A DNA stretch of 64,000 nt, taken from Gaiellasilicea sp963789355 (GTDB taxonomy: Bacteria; Actinomycetota; Thermoleophilia; Gaiellales; Gaiellaceae). This document shows, one piece after another, positions 1-8,025 of this stretch. The position numbers and the translations under genes are program-made. Below the pieces are notes generated by a model. It was not told where the DNA came from. It saw only the letters and a list, made by a program, of their open reading frames with translations, and did no database searches. Numbering within the stretch: the first letter of the stretch is position 1; each line of letters begins with the position of its first letter. The stretch covers positions 124,001 to 188,000 of the forward strand of contig CAWBKK010000003.1 of the NCBI GenBank assembly GCA_963789355.1, read 5' to 3'.

Positions 1-2
1 CC

Positions 3-206
3 ACGCTGACCGGTGTGCTCGTCGCGATCTTCTCGATCGGCGTCACGATGGAGCTCTGGAAGGCCGTGCAGCATCCGTCCGGGCTGCTGCAGGGGTTTCT
101 CTTCCCCGGCCTGGCGTTGCAGCGGCTGACGACGCGCGAGCCGGATCTGGCGGACACGCAGGTGGCGCTCCGCGCGGTCGCTTCCGTGCTTCGGCGCGAG
201 CTCTAG
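3..206 (+). CDS. DUF1385 family membrane protein, C-terminal fragment
   Basis: The reading frame is open to the left edge, so only the last 67 codons are present. A hydrophobic stretch is followed by LQRLTTREPD and an alternating helix ending in a basic tail. This ending (Q-x-L-T-T-R-E-P-D-D followed by an Ala-rich helix) is what I know from the C terminus of DUF1385/YqhQ-like integral membrane proteins, whose function is not established. The start is outside the window. The neighbour on the right is convergent, and the two stop codons nearly touch. Confidence 0.6.
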   Translation, partial: TLTGVLVAIFSIGVTMELWKAVQHPSGLLQGFLFPGLALQRLTTREPDLADTQVALRAVASVLRREL

Positions 207-706
207 CGGATCCGGTAGGCCATCAGGATCGCGTCGACGTACTCGTCGCCGCGGCGGTAGTGCGCCTTGCGCAGGCCTTCGCGCTCGAACCCGAACTGCT
301 CGTAGAGGCGGAGCGCCGGCTCGTTCCAGGGGAAGACGTGCAGCTCCAGCTTGACGACTCCGGCGTCGCGGGCCCACGCGACAGCCTGGTCGAGCAACGC
401 CCGACCGATGCCGAGGCGCCGGTGGCTGACGGCGACCATCAGGCCCAGGTCGGCAACATGGCGGCTGGCGCTGTGAGGGTCGCGTGCGACCGAGAGGCGG
501 CCCACGATCGCGCCGTCGTCCTCGGCCACGTAGACCGCCGCGTCGGGGTGCCGGCGGAGCGCGCGCAGGTAGCGCCGCTCCTCGGTGACGGTGCGCCAGC
601 CGTCCGTGTTCAGGAGCCATGCCTCCGGCTCGCGGCCGATCGACGCGCCGAGCGCGACGAGCGTCGCCGCATCCTCCGGCTTCGCTGTGCGAATGACGAC
701 GCTCAC
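203..706 (-). CDS. GNAT family N-acetyltransferase
   Basis: This 167-residue protein is a single GNAT domain that transfers an acetyl group from acetyl-CoA to an unidentified amine. The acetyl-CoA loop is seen as VSHRRLGIGRALL, followed by the family's second conserved block with N-E-P-A-L-R-L-Y-E-Q-F-G-F, typical of the C-terminal half of GNAT enzymes. I chose the GTG at 706 because the protein then begins directly with the first GNAT strand (SVVIRTAKPED). A longer reading from 880 adds 58 low-complexity Arg-rich residues and would overlap the upstream gene. The substrate cannot be told from sequence; the overall look is of the RimI/ribosomal-protein or small-molecule type. Confidence 0.85.
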   Translation of the reverse strand: MSVVIRTAKPEDAATLVALGASIGREPEAWLLNTDGWRTVTEERRYLRALRRHPDAAVYVAEDDGAIVGRLSVARDPHSASRHVADLGLMVAVSHRRLGIGRALLDQAVAWARDAGVVKLELHVFPWNEPALRLYEQFGFEREGLRKAHYRRGDEYVDAILMAYRIR

Positions 707-854
707 GTCCCTGGCCGCCTTTCGCTCCCGCCCGGCGGAGCCGGGCTCCGCGAAAGGCTGACGTCGCTCGCGGCGCTCCAGCCGGTGGCCCGTACCGCCG
801 TACTGTCCCACCGGCCTACGCACCACGAGCGACGCCCCAGGAACGTGAGCGGAG

Positions 855-2168
855 TCATCCGACGACGATGCCGTGGCCACCGCGGCGAGGGTCGCCGGCG
901 GCCGCGAGCGTGCCGTCGGGGCGCCGCTCGACCGCGGAGACGCCCCCGAAGTAGAGGTTGCGTCCGGCCCACCGGACCGTCTTCCAGCCGTCGGGCGCGA
1001 CGTCCATCAGGCCCCCCTCGAGATGAAGGACGTCGCCCTCGACGTGCAAACGCGGGCGATCGATCGCCTCGGAGACCGAGGCACCGCGCAGGATCGCATC
1101 CGCGACCTGGGTGATCGCCCCCGACAGGCGAACCGAGCCCGCGCTCCCGAGCGCGATCCGCGGCCGTCCGTCCTCGAGGACGAGCGTCGGCGTCATCATG
1201 CTCGGTAGCCGCTGACCGGTCGCGCGCGGCGCATGCCCGATCACGTCGAGCTCGCCGAGCATGTTGTTCAGCTGGGTGCCGCCGCGGAAGAGTCCGGAGC
1301 CCGAGCCGAGTGTCGAGGAGAGCGCAGCCGCGTTGCCGGCGGCATCGAGGACCGAGATGTGTGTCGTGCCCGCGACGGCGAGCGGCGGCGCCGCCGCGTA
1401 ACCGTGCCTGAGGGCGTGCGCCCGGTCGTCGAGGGTCTCCGCGGTCGCCAGCCGCTCGAGCGCTGCAGCGACGATCGCGCCCCCGCGCGACGGTGGCGGC
1501 GTCGTCAGCACCTCCCGCCCAGAGATCTGCGTCCGTAGCGGCTCCAGCGCGGCGACGCGGTAGCGGAGGACGTCGTCCGCGAGCTCGGGCAGGAGCTCGG
1601 CGACGGCCGCGCCGCGCACGTCCCGAAGCCGCTCGAGCGTCTCGACGAAGTCGGACGTCTCGATCCGGTCCTCCGCGCCGTAGATCCGCCGGCCCCCCTC
1701 TTCCCGCTGGAGGATTCCCGTCAGGATCGAGTGGAGGAAGCGTTGCGCGTCGCTCGTCTCGACCCCGCTCCGGGCCAGCTCGATCGCGGGCTCGACGAGC
1801 TCCGGCCAGGGCACCATCCCAAAGCGGCGGTGGGCCTCCTCGAGCCCGGCGACGAGCCCGGGAACGGCGACCGACCCCTCGCCGACGTGGAAGACCTGGG
1901 TCGAGGCGTCGCCGAAGTCGATCACGATCTCCTCCATCTCGCCGAGCGGCGATGCCGGCGTGGCGAAGAAGCAGTCGAGCACCGTCGCCTCGCCGTCGAC
2001 CCAGGCGAGGAAGAAGCCGCCGCCCGTCGGTCCGGTGAGTGGGCCCTCGCAAACCGCCGCGGCGAACGCCGCCGCGATGCACGCATCGACCGCGTTTCCG
2101 CCCTCCTCGAGCACGCGCGCCCCGGCTTCGGCGGTGGGGCGGCTTCCGGCCGCGATCGCTCCCTGCAT
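855..2168 (-). CDS. Gamma-glutamyltransferase-family Ntn hydrolase, compact
   Basis: The family cleaves itself to expose a catalytic threonine and then hydrolyses or transfers gamma-glutamyl groups. Here the autoprocessing site is GTTHISVLDAAGN, with Thr268 as the expected new N terminus, and a downstream SSTLGSGSG and GG-T-Q-L-N-N-M-L block matches the small subunit. At 437 residues it is much shorter than the usual 550-580, and no signal peptide is seen, so it is probably cytoplasmic. The motif that normally carries the substrate-carboxylate-binding Arg (L-D-x-R-E-x-A-P) reads LDCFFATPAS here, with Phe-Phe in place of Arg-Glu. Family membership is secure, but the substrate is probably not glutathione. 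Confidence 0.85.
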   Translation of the reverse strand: MQGAIAAGSRPTAEAGARVLEEGGNAVDACIAAAFAAAVCEGPLTGPTGGGFFLAWVDGEATVLDCFFATPASPLGEMEEIVIDFGDASTQVFHVGEGSVAVPGLVAGLEEAHRRFGMVPWPELVEPAIELARSGVETSDAQRFLHSILTGILQREEGGRRIYGAEDRIETSDFVETLERLRDVRGAAVAELLPELADDVLRYRVAALEPLRTQISGREVLTTPPPSRGGAIVAAALERLATAETLDDRAHALRHGYAAAPPLAVAGTTHISVLDAAGNAAALSSTLGSGSGLFRGGTQLNNMLGELDVIGHAPRATGQRLPSMMTPTLVLEDGRPRIALGSAGSVRLSGAITQVADAILRGASVSEAIDRPRLHVEGDVLHLEGGLMDVAPDGWKTVRWAGRNLYFGGVSAVERRPDGTLAAAGDPRRGGHGIVVG

Positions 2169-2219
2169 GAAGTCAGGGTAAAGATGCTGTGCGGATGCCG
2201 ATAACGATCGGAGAACCCG

Positions 2220-3263
2220 ATGCGATCACGGCTACGTTGTCAAAGAATGCACCTCGACCTCGAACTGGGGAAGCGGCACCTCGCCGTCTTCCTGGGATCG
2301 ATCGCAGCCCTGATCGCTCTGGCGCTGACGCCGCAGCTGCTCGGCGACATTCTCGCCGACGGGATCTCCGGCCTCTCCGACGCCTCCCCCGGCTGGCTCT
2401 GGATTGCCGGAGCCGCGTTCGCCGGCTCGCTGATCACCTCCGCGTGCGGCTGGCAGTCCGCCCTCACACGCTGCGGCGGGACGACGTCGCGGACGGACGC
2501 GTCAGCTCGCTACTGCACCGGCTCGATCGTCAACGCGCTCGCGCCGGCCCGGATCGGGACCGCGGTTCGCTTCGCACTCTTCTCCCGCGTCCTGCACAAC
2601 GAAGGCCGGCTCTGGACGGTCGGCGGGATCGCCGGCTCGCTGAGCGCCGTGCGGGCCGTCTGGCTCGCCGTCGTGCTGGCGCTGGCGTCGGCGAGCGGCG
2701 TGTTGCCGCGCTGGCCGATCGCGGTCTTGCTGCTCGGAGCGGGTGTCGCGGCCGCAATCGCCTGGCGCGCTCGCGACTCGCGGCCCGGCACCAAGTTCGG
2801 GCACGCGCTCGACGTTTTCCGCGTCCTCGGCCGCTGTCCGCGGGCGGCAGCGCAGATCGCCGGCTGGGTCGGGCTCTCGATGGCGCTTCGCGTCACCGCC
2901 GCCACCGGGATCGTTGCCGCGTTCGGGATCGAGCGGCCACTCGCTGCTGCGGTCTTGATCATCCCGGCGCTCGACCTGGCGGGGATCCTCCCGCTCACGC
3001 CCGGCAACGTCGGTGTCGCGAGCGCTGCTGTCGCGTTCGCGCTGACGGCGCACGGCGTCGGCTCGGATGTGGCCGTGTCGGCCGGGCTGGCGCTCGGCGC
3101 CGTCGAGACGCTGACGACGCTGGCGCTCGGCTCGGCCAGCCTCCTCTACTTCCTCGGTCGCCGCACGGACGCGGTCCGCTGGCGCACCGGGGCGGCGGCG
3201 CTGACGGGTTGCTTCGCGCTCCTGGCCGCCTTTGGGGCGACCGTGCTCTTCCCGCTCGTCTAG
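2220..3263 (+). CDS. Lysylphosphatidylglycerol synthase-like (UPF0104) membrane protein
   Basis: This 347-residue integral membrane protein has about eight hydrophobic segments. It carries the two signature loops of the UPF0104/LPG-synthase transmembrane family: N-A-L-A-P-A-R-I-G in the first half and L-P-L-T-P-G-N-V-G in the second. In MprF the equivalent domain flips lysyl-phosphatidylglycerol. Stand-alone members such as this one lack the aminoacyl-transfer domain and are usually left as putative flippases or glycosyltransferase-associated proteins. The ATG at 2220 is preceded by GGAG at 2210-2213 with a six-base gap, which favours it over the later ATG at 2247. It converges on ftsZ. Confidence 0.8.
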   Translation: MRSRLRCQRMHLDLELGKRHLAVFLGSIAALIALALTPQLLGDILADGISGLSDASPGWLWIAGAAFAGSLITSACGWQSALTRCGGTTSRTDASARYCTGSIVNALAPARIGTAVRFALFSRVLHNEGRLWTVGGIAGSLSAVRAVWLAVVLALASASGVLPRWPIAVLLLGAGVAAAIAWRARDSRPGTKFGHALDVFRVLGRCPRAAAQIAGWVGLSMALRVTAATGIVAAFGIERPLAAAVLIIPALDLAGILPLTPGNVGVASAAVAFALTAHGVGSDVAVSAGLALGAVETLTTLALGSASLLYFLGRRTDAVRWRTGAAALTGCFALLAAFGATVLFPLV

Positions 3264-4693
3264 TTGCGGAGGAAGCTCGGCGGCTCGAGTGGGTCTTCGG
3301 AGCGCGTGGGGCTCGTGTTGCCGGTGAAGGTCGGCGTCGTCCTGCGCCGTGTGCCACCCAGGCCGGTCGCGACGACCGTCACCCACACCTGGCCGGCGAG
3401 GCGCTCGTCGACCGTGGCTCCGAAGATGATGTTCGTGTCGTCCGTTGCGGCCTGGCGGACCGTCTCGGCGGCGTCGTTCACCTCGAGCAGCGTCAGGTCC
3501 TCGCCGCCGGCGATCGAGAGCAGGATTCCGCGGGCGCCGACGATCTCGGTGTCGATCAGCGGGCTCTTGAGCGCCCGCTCGGCGGCCTGCTTCGCGCGGT
3601 CCTCTCCGGTGGCGTAGCCGATCCCCATCAGGGCCGAGCCGGCGTCGCGCATGACCGTGCGCACGTCGGCGAAGTCGAGGTTGATCAACCCCGGCATGGT
3701 GATCAGGTCGGTGATCCCCTGGACGCCCTGACGGAGGACGTCGTCGGCGATCTTGAACGCGTCGAGCATCGAGGTGGAGCGGTCGAGCACCTCGAGCAGG
3801 CGGTCGTTCGGGATCACGATCACGGTGTCGCAGGCGGCGCGCAGCTCCTCGACGCCCTGGTCGGAGGACGTCTTGCGGCGCGAGCCCTCGAACCGGAACG
3901 GCGTTGTGACGATGCCGACCGTGAGCGCGTTGAGCTCACGGGCGATCCGGGCGACGACCGGGGCCGCTCCGGTACCGGTGCCGCCGCCCTCGCCCGCGGT
4001 GACGAAGACCATGTCGGAGCCGCGGAGTGCGTTCTTGATCTGGTCGTAGCTCTCCTCCGCAGCGCGGCGGCCGATGTCCGGCTCAGCGCCCGAGCCGAGA
4101 CCCTGGGTGAGCTCGCGGCCGATGTGGATCTTCACTGGGGCGTCGGAGAGCTGCAGCTGCTGCATATCCGTGTTGACGGCGACGAACTCGACCTGCGAGA
4201 TGCCGGCGTCGATCATCCTGTTGACCGCGTTCAAGCCGGCGCCACCGACGCCGATCACGCGGATCACGGCGAGGTAGCTGGAGCTGTCGCGCGGCGTTGC
4301 GTACTCGAGCCGCGGGGCGGGCTCGGGCATCACCTCGTAGCGGGTGACGGGCGGTTCGTAGACCGGCTGCTCGCGCGGTGTCGGCGTGACAGTGGGTGGC
4401 GGCGCAGGCGGAGCCGACGCGGCCGCCTTCGGCTTCGCAGCCTTGGGCCGATCGCGCGGGACGGTCTCCTCCGGCGCCGCAGGCTGGGAGGGCGCGGGTA
4501 CAGGTGCGGCCGCGCGTGGTTCCTCCTTCGCGAAGTCGGGGACGTGCTCGACGGTGAGCTCCTGCGGCTCCTCGGGCGTCGGAGCGGGCGGCTCGGCTTC
4601 CGGCGCCTTCTCGGCCTGCCGCTGGGCTGCCTCCGTCGCGCGGAAGAGCTCTGCCAGAGGGCCCTCACGCATGCTCGCGCGGTTTCGCGCCAT
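3260..4693 (-). CDS. ftsZ: Cell division protein FtsZ with long N-terminal extension
   Basis: This is the tubulin-like GTPase that forms the cytokinetic ring. The GTPase domain begins near residue 143 (VIGVGGAGLNAVN), has the tubulin signature GGGTGTG at residues 236-242 and the synergy-loop NLDFADV. The extreme C terminus DPLEPPSFLRN matches the FtsZ tail that binds FtsA, SepF and ZapA-type partners. Unlike ordinary FtsZ (about 380-400 residues), it has roughly 140 extra N-terminal residues: a short helix (REGPLAELFRATEAAQRQAE) followed by a Pro/Ala/Glu-rich linker. The start at 4693 is fixed by a strong Shine-Dalgarno sequence. It overlaps the 3' end of the ParA gene by 29 bases, so the two are translationally linked. 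It is not next to the usual dcw genes. Confidence 0.93.
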   Translation of the reverse strand: MARNRASMREGPLAELFRATEAAQRQAEKAPEAEPPAPTPEEPQELTVEHVPDFAKEEPRAAAPVPAPSQPAAPEETVPRDRPKAAKPKAAASAPPAPPPTVTPTPREQPVYEPPVTRYEVMPEPAPRLEYATPRDSSSYLAVIRVIGVGGAGLNAVNRMIDAGISQVEFVAVNTDMQQLQLSDAPVKIHIGRELTQGLGSGAEPDIGRRAAEESYDQIKNALRGSDMVFVTAGEGGGTGTGAAPVVARIARELNALTVGIVTTPFRFEGSRRKTSSDQGVEELRAACDTVIVIPNDRLLEVLDRSTSMLDAFKIADDVLRQGVQGITDLITMPGLINLDFADVRTVMRDAGSALMGIGYATGEDRAKQAAERALKSPLIDTEIVGARGILLSIAGGEDLTLLEVNDAAETVRQAATDDTNIIFGATVDERLAGQVWVTVVATGLGGTRRRTTPTFTGNTSPTRSEDPLEPPSFLRN

Positions 4694-5501
4694 CGAGCAC
4701 CTCCTTCGCCAGATCCCGGTACGCCTCGGCGGCAGTCCCGGTCGGATCGTATTTGAGCACGGACGAGCCCTTCACGGGAGCCTCGGCGTACCGGACGGTC
4801 TTGCGGATGCGAGTTCTGAAGACGAGGTCGCCGAAGTTCTCCTCGAGGATCTCGACGGCCTCGCGCGAATGCAGCGTGCGCCGGTCGAACATCGTCGGCA
4901 GGATTCCTTCGATCTTCACGTCCGGGTTGAGGTTCTCGCGCACCATCGCGAGCGTGTTCTCGAGCTGGACGAGGCCGCGGAGCGAGAGGTACTCGCACTG
5001 CACGGGCACGATCACGCCGGTCGCTGCCACGAAGGCGTTGATCGTGAGCAGGCCGAGCGACGGCGGCGTGTCGATCATGATGAAGTCGTACTTGTCGCGC
5101 ACCTCGAGCAGCGACTTCTCGAGCGCGCGCTCGCGGCCGATCATCGCGCTCAGCGCCAACTCGGCGCCCGCGAGGTCGATCGAGGAGACGGCGACGTCGA
5201 TCTCGGCCGGGTGGATGATCTCGGAGATCGGGAGCCGGTGGACGAGCACGTCGAACATCGAGCGCTCGATCGAATCAGGGTTCATCCCCTGGCTCATCGT
5301 CAGGTTGCCTTGCGGGTCGAGGTCGATCACGAGGACGCGGAAGCCCTGCTCCTTGAAAGCGACCGCGAGGTTCAGCGTCGTCGTCGTCTTCGCGACGCCG
5401 CCCTTCTGGTTCGCGAAGACGATCACCCTCTGCAAGCTCGGCTCCTCGGTGGCGTGATGCGCCCGGGTGTTCGGGCGGGGTAGCAGGCGCATGAGTCCCA
5501 T
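4665..5501 (-). CDS. ParA/Soj-family ATPase
   Basis: This is a Walker-type cytoskeletal ATPase of 278 residues that places chromosomes, plasmids or division machinery. The deviant Walker A box is KGGVAKTT at residues 33-40; Ala replaces the common Gly, but both lysines are kept. It is followed by VLVIDLDPQGNLT and the Walker B-like IMIDTPPSLG. The C-terminal half (R-T-R-I-R-K-T-V-R-Y-A-E-A-P-x-x-G) is typical of chromosomal Soj. I chose the ATG at 5501, with GAAAGG nine bases upstream, rather than the TTG at 5507. No parB lies beside it; instead ftsZ follows in the same operon, so a role in coupling segregation or division-site placement to FtsZ is a reasonable inference. Confidence 0.88.
   Translation of the reverse strand: MGLMRLLPRPNTRAHHATEEPSLQRVIVFANQKGGVAKTTTTLNLAVAFKEQGFRVLVIDLDPQGNLTMSQGMNPDSIERSMFDVLVHRLPISEIIHPAEIDVAVSSIDLAGAELALSAMIGRERALEKSLLEVRDKYDFIMIDTPPSLGLLTINAFVAATGVIVPVQCEYLSLRGLVQLENTLAMVRENLNPDVKIEGILPTMFDRRTLHSREAVEILEENFGDLVFRTRIRKTVRYAEAPVKGSSVLKYDPTGTAAEAYRDLAKEVLDGAKPREHA
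4699..4706 (-). promoter_or_regulatory. Strong ribosome binding site for ftsZ
   Basis: AAGGAGGT lies five bases before the ATG at 4693. It decides this start over the in-frame ATG at 4672, which has no comparable motif. It lies inside the end of the ParA gene. Confidence 0.75.
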
Positions 5502-5548
5502 GTGCAAGCGCCTTTCAAGCCTAGCCTCGGATTTCCTTCACCCGCGGC

Positions 5549-5731
5549 TCAGCCCGGTTCGCCGTCGTCGTAGTCGAGATCCTCGAGCCGGGCGATCAGG
5601 CCGAGCCCGCGGAAGTAGATCTTGTTCGAGCGCGGGTAGTAGCAGACGTCGTCGGGGCGCCTCGTTCCGTACGCGAGGAACGTCAGACAGACCCGCGATG
5701 TGGCCGGCTTCCGCACGCCCGCTCTCGACAT
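5549..5731 (-). CDS. Small hypothetical protein (60 aa)
   Basis: I do not recognise this 60-residue protein. Its composition is protein-like rather than the Arg-rich pattern of shadow frames: VCLTFLAYGTRRPDD, then YYPRSNKIYFRGLGLIARLEDLDYDDG, with an acidic tail. The ATG at 5731 is used for want of a better one, and the ribosome binding site is weak. It sits upstream of the ParA gene on the same strand, 47 bases away. Confidence 0.4.
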   Translation of the reverse strand: MSRAGVRKPATSRVCLTFLAYGTRRPDDVCYYPRSNKIYFRGLGLIARLEDLDYDDGEPG

Positions 5732-5757
5732 CGTCCCAGTGGGCGATCACAGCTCGA

Positions 5758-5952
5758 TTATGTCCCGTGCGGCGCCGTGCCGAGGCGCTCGACCACCTCC
5801 TTCGCGTCGCTCCCGGCGGCCTGCTCGCACGCTGCGTGCTCCGCCGCGCGGATGAGGCCGCGCAACTCGGCGAGCAGCTCTCCGGTCGTGGAGCCGTTCC
5901 GCTCGAGCACGCCGATCCGATCCAGCCGGGCGAGCACGTTCGCGTCGTCCAT
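5758..5952 (-). CDS. Small hypothetical protein (64 aa), helical
   Basis: This 64-residue protein is predicted to be almost entirely helical: an N-terminal heptad-like stretch (ANVLARLDRIGVLER), then TTGELLAELRGLIRAAEHAACEQ and a short polar tail. No family is recognised. It lies on the same strand as the small gene before it, so the two could be co-transcribed. The amphipathic pattern suggests a small dimer or coiled-coil partner protein. Confidence 0.45.
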   Translation of the reverse strand: MDDANVLARLDRIGVLERNGSTTGELLAELRGLIRAAEHAACEQAAGSDAKEVVERLGTAPHGT

Positions 5953-6023
5953 GCCTCGACGCTAGCGGGGCACCCCTGACGAGACCGCTACTGCTTCGTC
6001 ACGACAACGTCAATCTTCGCCGC

Positions 6024-7232
6024 CTACGCACCGGCGGCGGCGCGCAGCCCGAGCAGCACGTCGTCGAGCGAGCGCACGAGGGCCGCCCGATCGCCGTGAC
6101 GCAGCGTCGCGACGAGCGAACGGCGGACGGCGTCCTCGGCCCGAGCCGACGCCTGCTCGCCTTCGGCGAGCGAGCGCAGCGACGTGTGGATCGCGCGCCG
6201 CTCGTCGCTCTCGGCGCCGAGCAGCACTGCGGCACGCAACTCCCAGGTCTCGCCCAGGAGGCCGGCGAGCGCCCCTCGCAGCTGCTCGGACCGGAAGGGC
6301 TCGTTCTGGAAGAGGGAGAGCTCCCAGCGATCGAGCGCCTCCGCCAGCGGGGCGTCCGTGTCGGCGAGCGCCAGCCGCGTGAGGACGTCTCGCGCCAGCT
6401 CGGCACGGAAGGAGTCGAGCCGTGTTGCCTCGCCGGGAGGCTGGGTCGCCGCGATCGGCAGGACCGGCCGGATCCCGAACGGACGCCAGTCGAGCCGCTC
6501 GAAGAGCACCGGCCCGGCCGCCACTGGAGCCGCCGTCGCCAGCCGGATCGCGGAGACGGCGTCGGCGAGCTCTGCCGGCGCGTCGGGCGGCTCCTCGCCC
6601 GGCTCGAGGCCCCGTTCCAGCTCGAGCACGCAGTAGCGGTCGACCTCGCGTCCGAAGCCGGGCGGCAACAGTCCCTGCGCCTCGGGCCAGTGGTGGGCGA
6701 GCTCCCCGGTGGCCGCGGCGCGCAGCCGGATCCCGCCGCCGAGCTCGACCTGCGTCACCACCGACAGGCCGACGAGGGGAGCAACCGCAGCGTAGGCCCG
6801 CTCCGAGCCGAACAGCGACCCCTCGAGCTCCGCATACGCGCGCTCGAAGGAGCGGTCGTCCCAGTCGAACCCGCCGCAGGACTCGGCGGTCGAGATCAGC
6901 AGCGAGAGCAGCACGGTCCGGAACAGCGCCTGCTCCTCGGTCGGCCGCGAGCCTGCGTGCGCCCGGGCGAAGATCGCGGCGGCGGGCTCGCGCAGGAGCT
7001 CGTCGAGCGCGATTCGCGCGTCGTCGCGCTTCGACAGCGCGTTCGCGTGCGCGTCGACGAAGGAGCGCACCAGGGGCCGGTACTCGTAGAGCGCCGGGCC
7101 GCCCCGCTGGACGTGCTCCTCGAACGCGAACGGCAGGTCCTCGCCCTCCTCGAGGGCGCGGCCGAGAAAGACGAACGCTCCCAGGCAGAAGGAGCGAAGG
7201 GTCAGGTGTAGGTGCGGAGCACGAACCGCCAT
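6024..7232 (-). CDS. Conserved-looking hypothetical protein (402 aa)
   Basis: I do not recognise this protein. It is soluble-looking and mostly helical, without signal peptide or membrane spans. The first half contains FRTVLLSLLISTAESCGGFDWDD and a hydrophobic VAPLVGLSVVTQVELGGGIRLRAA; the middle holds an acidic Pro-rich stretch (LEPGEEPPDAPAELADA). The last 130 residues form regular helices rich in Arg and Leu. The ATG at 7232 has an AGGGTGG just upstream. It follows the Nei-like glycosylase gene on the same strand with only nine bases between them, so the two are likely to be one operon, but that does not assign a function. Confidence 0.65.
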   Translation of the reverse strand: MAVRAPHLHLTLRSFCLGAFVFLGRALEEGEDLPFAFEEHVQRGGPALYEYRPLVRSFVDAHANALSKRDDARIALDELLREPAAAIFARAHAGSRPTEEQALFRTVLLSLLISTAESCGGFDWDDRSFERAYAELEGSLFGSERAYAAVAPLVGLSVVTQVELGGGIRLRAAATGELAHHWPEAQGLLPPGFGREVDRYCVLELERGLEPGEEPPDAPAELADAVSAIRLATAAPVAAGPVLFERLDWRPFGIRPVLPIAATQPPGEATRLDSFRAELARDVLTRLALADTDAPLAEALDRWELSLFQNEPFRSEQLRGALAGLLGETWELRAAVLLGAESDERRAIHTSLRSLAEGEQASARAEDAVRRSLVATLRHGDRAALVRSLDDVLLGLRAAAGA

Positions 7233-7241
7233 CCACCCTGC

Positions 7242-7994
7242 TTACTCCCCCGGCGGCGCGCCTCCTGCCTGACAGCCCGGGCACCAGTAGGCCGTCCGGT
7301 TCTCGTCGCCCTGCCCGCGGGACTTGACGATCGTGCCGCAGCGGAGGCAGGGACGGCCCGCGCGCCGGTAGACCTGTCGTCCGGGACGTCCGGTGGCGAG
7401 CGCGCCGCGCATCAACCCCCGAGCCGCCGTCACGGCTTCGTGCAGCACATCGTCGGCCACGTCTCGCACTCGCACCCACGGTGTCACCGGAATCGACCAG
7501 AGCGCCTCGGCCATCCACATGTTCCCGATCCCCGCGACGACCCGCTGGTCCTGCAGCGCTTCGCCCAGCCAGCGGTCGCCGGCGCCACGGAGCCGGGCGA
7601 CCGCAGCCTCGACGTCGAATTCCTCCGCGAGCACGTCCTGGCCGAGCCGGCGGAGGTTCCGCGCCTCGAGCGTGAGCACCGGCCCGTTCCAGAGCACGCC
7701 CTCGAGCGTCTCGCCGCGAAGGACGAGCCACGGCAGCCCCGCCCTCACCTTTCCGCGCGGCTCGATTCGCCAGCGGCCGGTCATCCGCAGATGACTCCGG
7801 ACGACGATCCCGCCCTCGAAGCGCAGAAGCAGGTTCTTCCCGACCGCCTCGACCGACTCGAGCACGCGACCGTCGACGCGCGGAGCAACCTGTGTCGCTT
7901 GACCTCGTGGATTGGGCGCTTCGACCTCGAGCCGCTGGCCGACGAGCGGCTGGAGCCGAAGCGCGGCCCGGTGGAGTGCATCCCCTTCGGGCAT
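7242..7994 (-). CDS. Endonuclease VIII-like (Fpg/Nei family) DNA glycosylase
   Basis: This is a bifunctional DNA glycosylase/AP lyase that removes oxidised bases. The N terminus after Met is PEGDALHRA, giving the catalytic Pro2 and Glu3 of the family. Lys53 (GKNLLLRF) fits the beta-hairpin lysine. The helix-two-turn-helix is seen as Q-D-Q-R-V-V-A-G-I-G-N-M-W. The C-terminal zinc finger has Cys216, Cys219, Cys238 and Cys241. The PEGD-x-x-H-R start resembles actinobacterial Nei rather than MutM (PELPEVE). At 250 residues the length is normal. The start at 7994 is certain because Pro2 must become the N terminus. A divergent regulator gene starts 31 bases away. Confidence 0.9.
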   Translation of the reverse strand: MPEGDALHRAALRLQPLVGQRLEVEAPNPRGQATQVAPRVDGRVLESVEAVGKNLLLRFEGGIVVRSHLRMTGRWRIEPRGKVRAGLPWLVLRGETLEGVLWNGPVLTLEARNLRRLGQDVLAEEFDVEAAVARLRGAGDRWLGEALQDQRVVAGIGNMWMAEALWSIPVTPWVRVRDVADDVLHEAVTAARGLMRGALATGRPGRQVYRRAGRPCLRCGTIVKSRGQGDENRTAYWCPGCQAGGAPPGE

Positions 7995-7999
7995 GTTGT

Positions 8000-8014
8000 C
8001 TAGCTTAGAGCTAG
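8000..8014. promoter_or_regulatory. Perfect inverted repeat between nei-like gene and MerR/B12 regulator
   Basis: CTAGCTTAGAGCTAG consists of six-base arms separated by three bases. It fills the centre of the 31-base gap between two divergent genes and overlaps any promoter for either. The TAGTGT at 8012-8017 lies eight bases before the regulator's ATG and could be a -10 element. A palindrome here is what one expects for an autoregulated MerR-type regulator, but binding is inferred, not seen. Confidence 0.45.
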
Positions 8015-8025
8015 TGTCTTCCCGA

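Noticed and set aside
2189..4756. Very long open frame on the plus strand opposite ftsZ and the UPF0104 gene
   Set aside because: Its translation is a monotonous Arg/Ala/Gly/Pro mix; it mirrors real genes on the same DNA. High GC leaves few stop codons in shadow frames.
5538..5750. A 70-codon minus-strand frame overlapping the small gene at 5549-5731
   Set aside because: Its C-terminal half is Arg-rich and repetitive; the alternative frame looks like protein.
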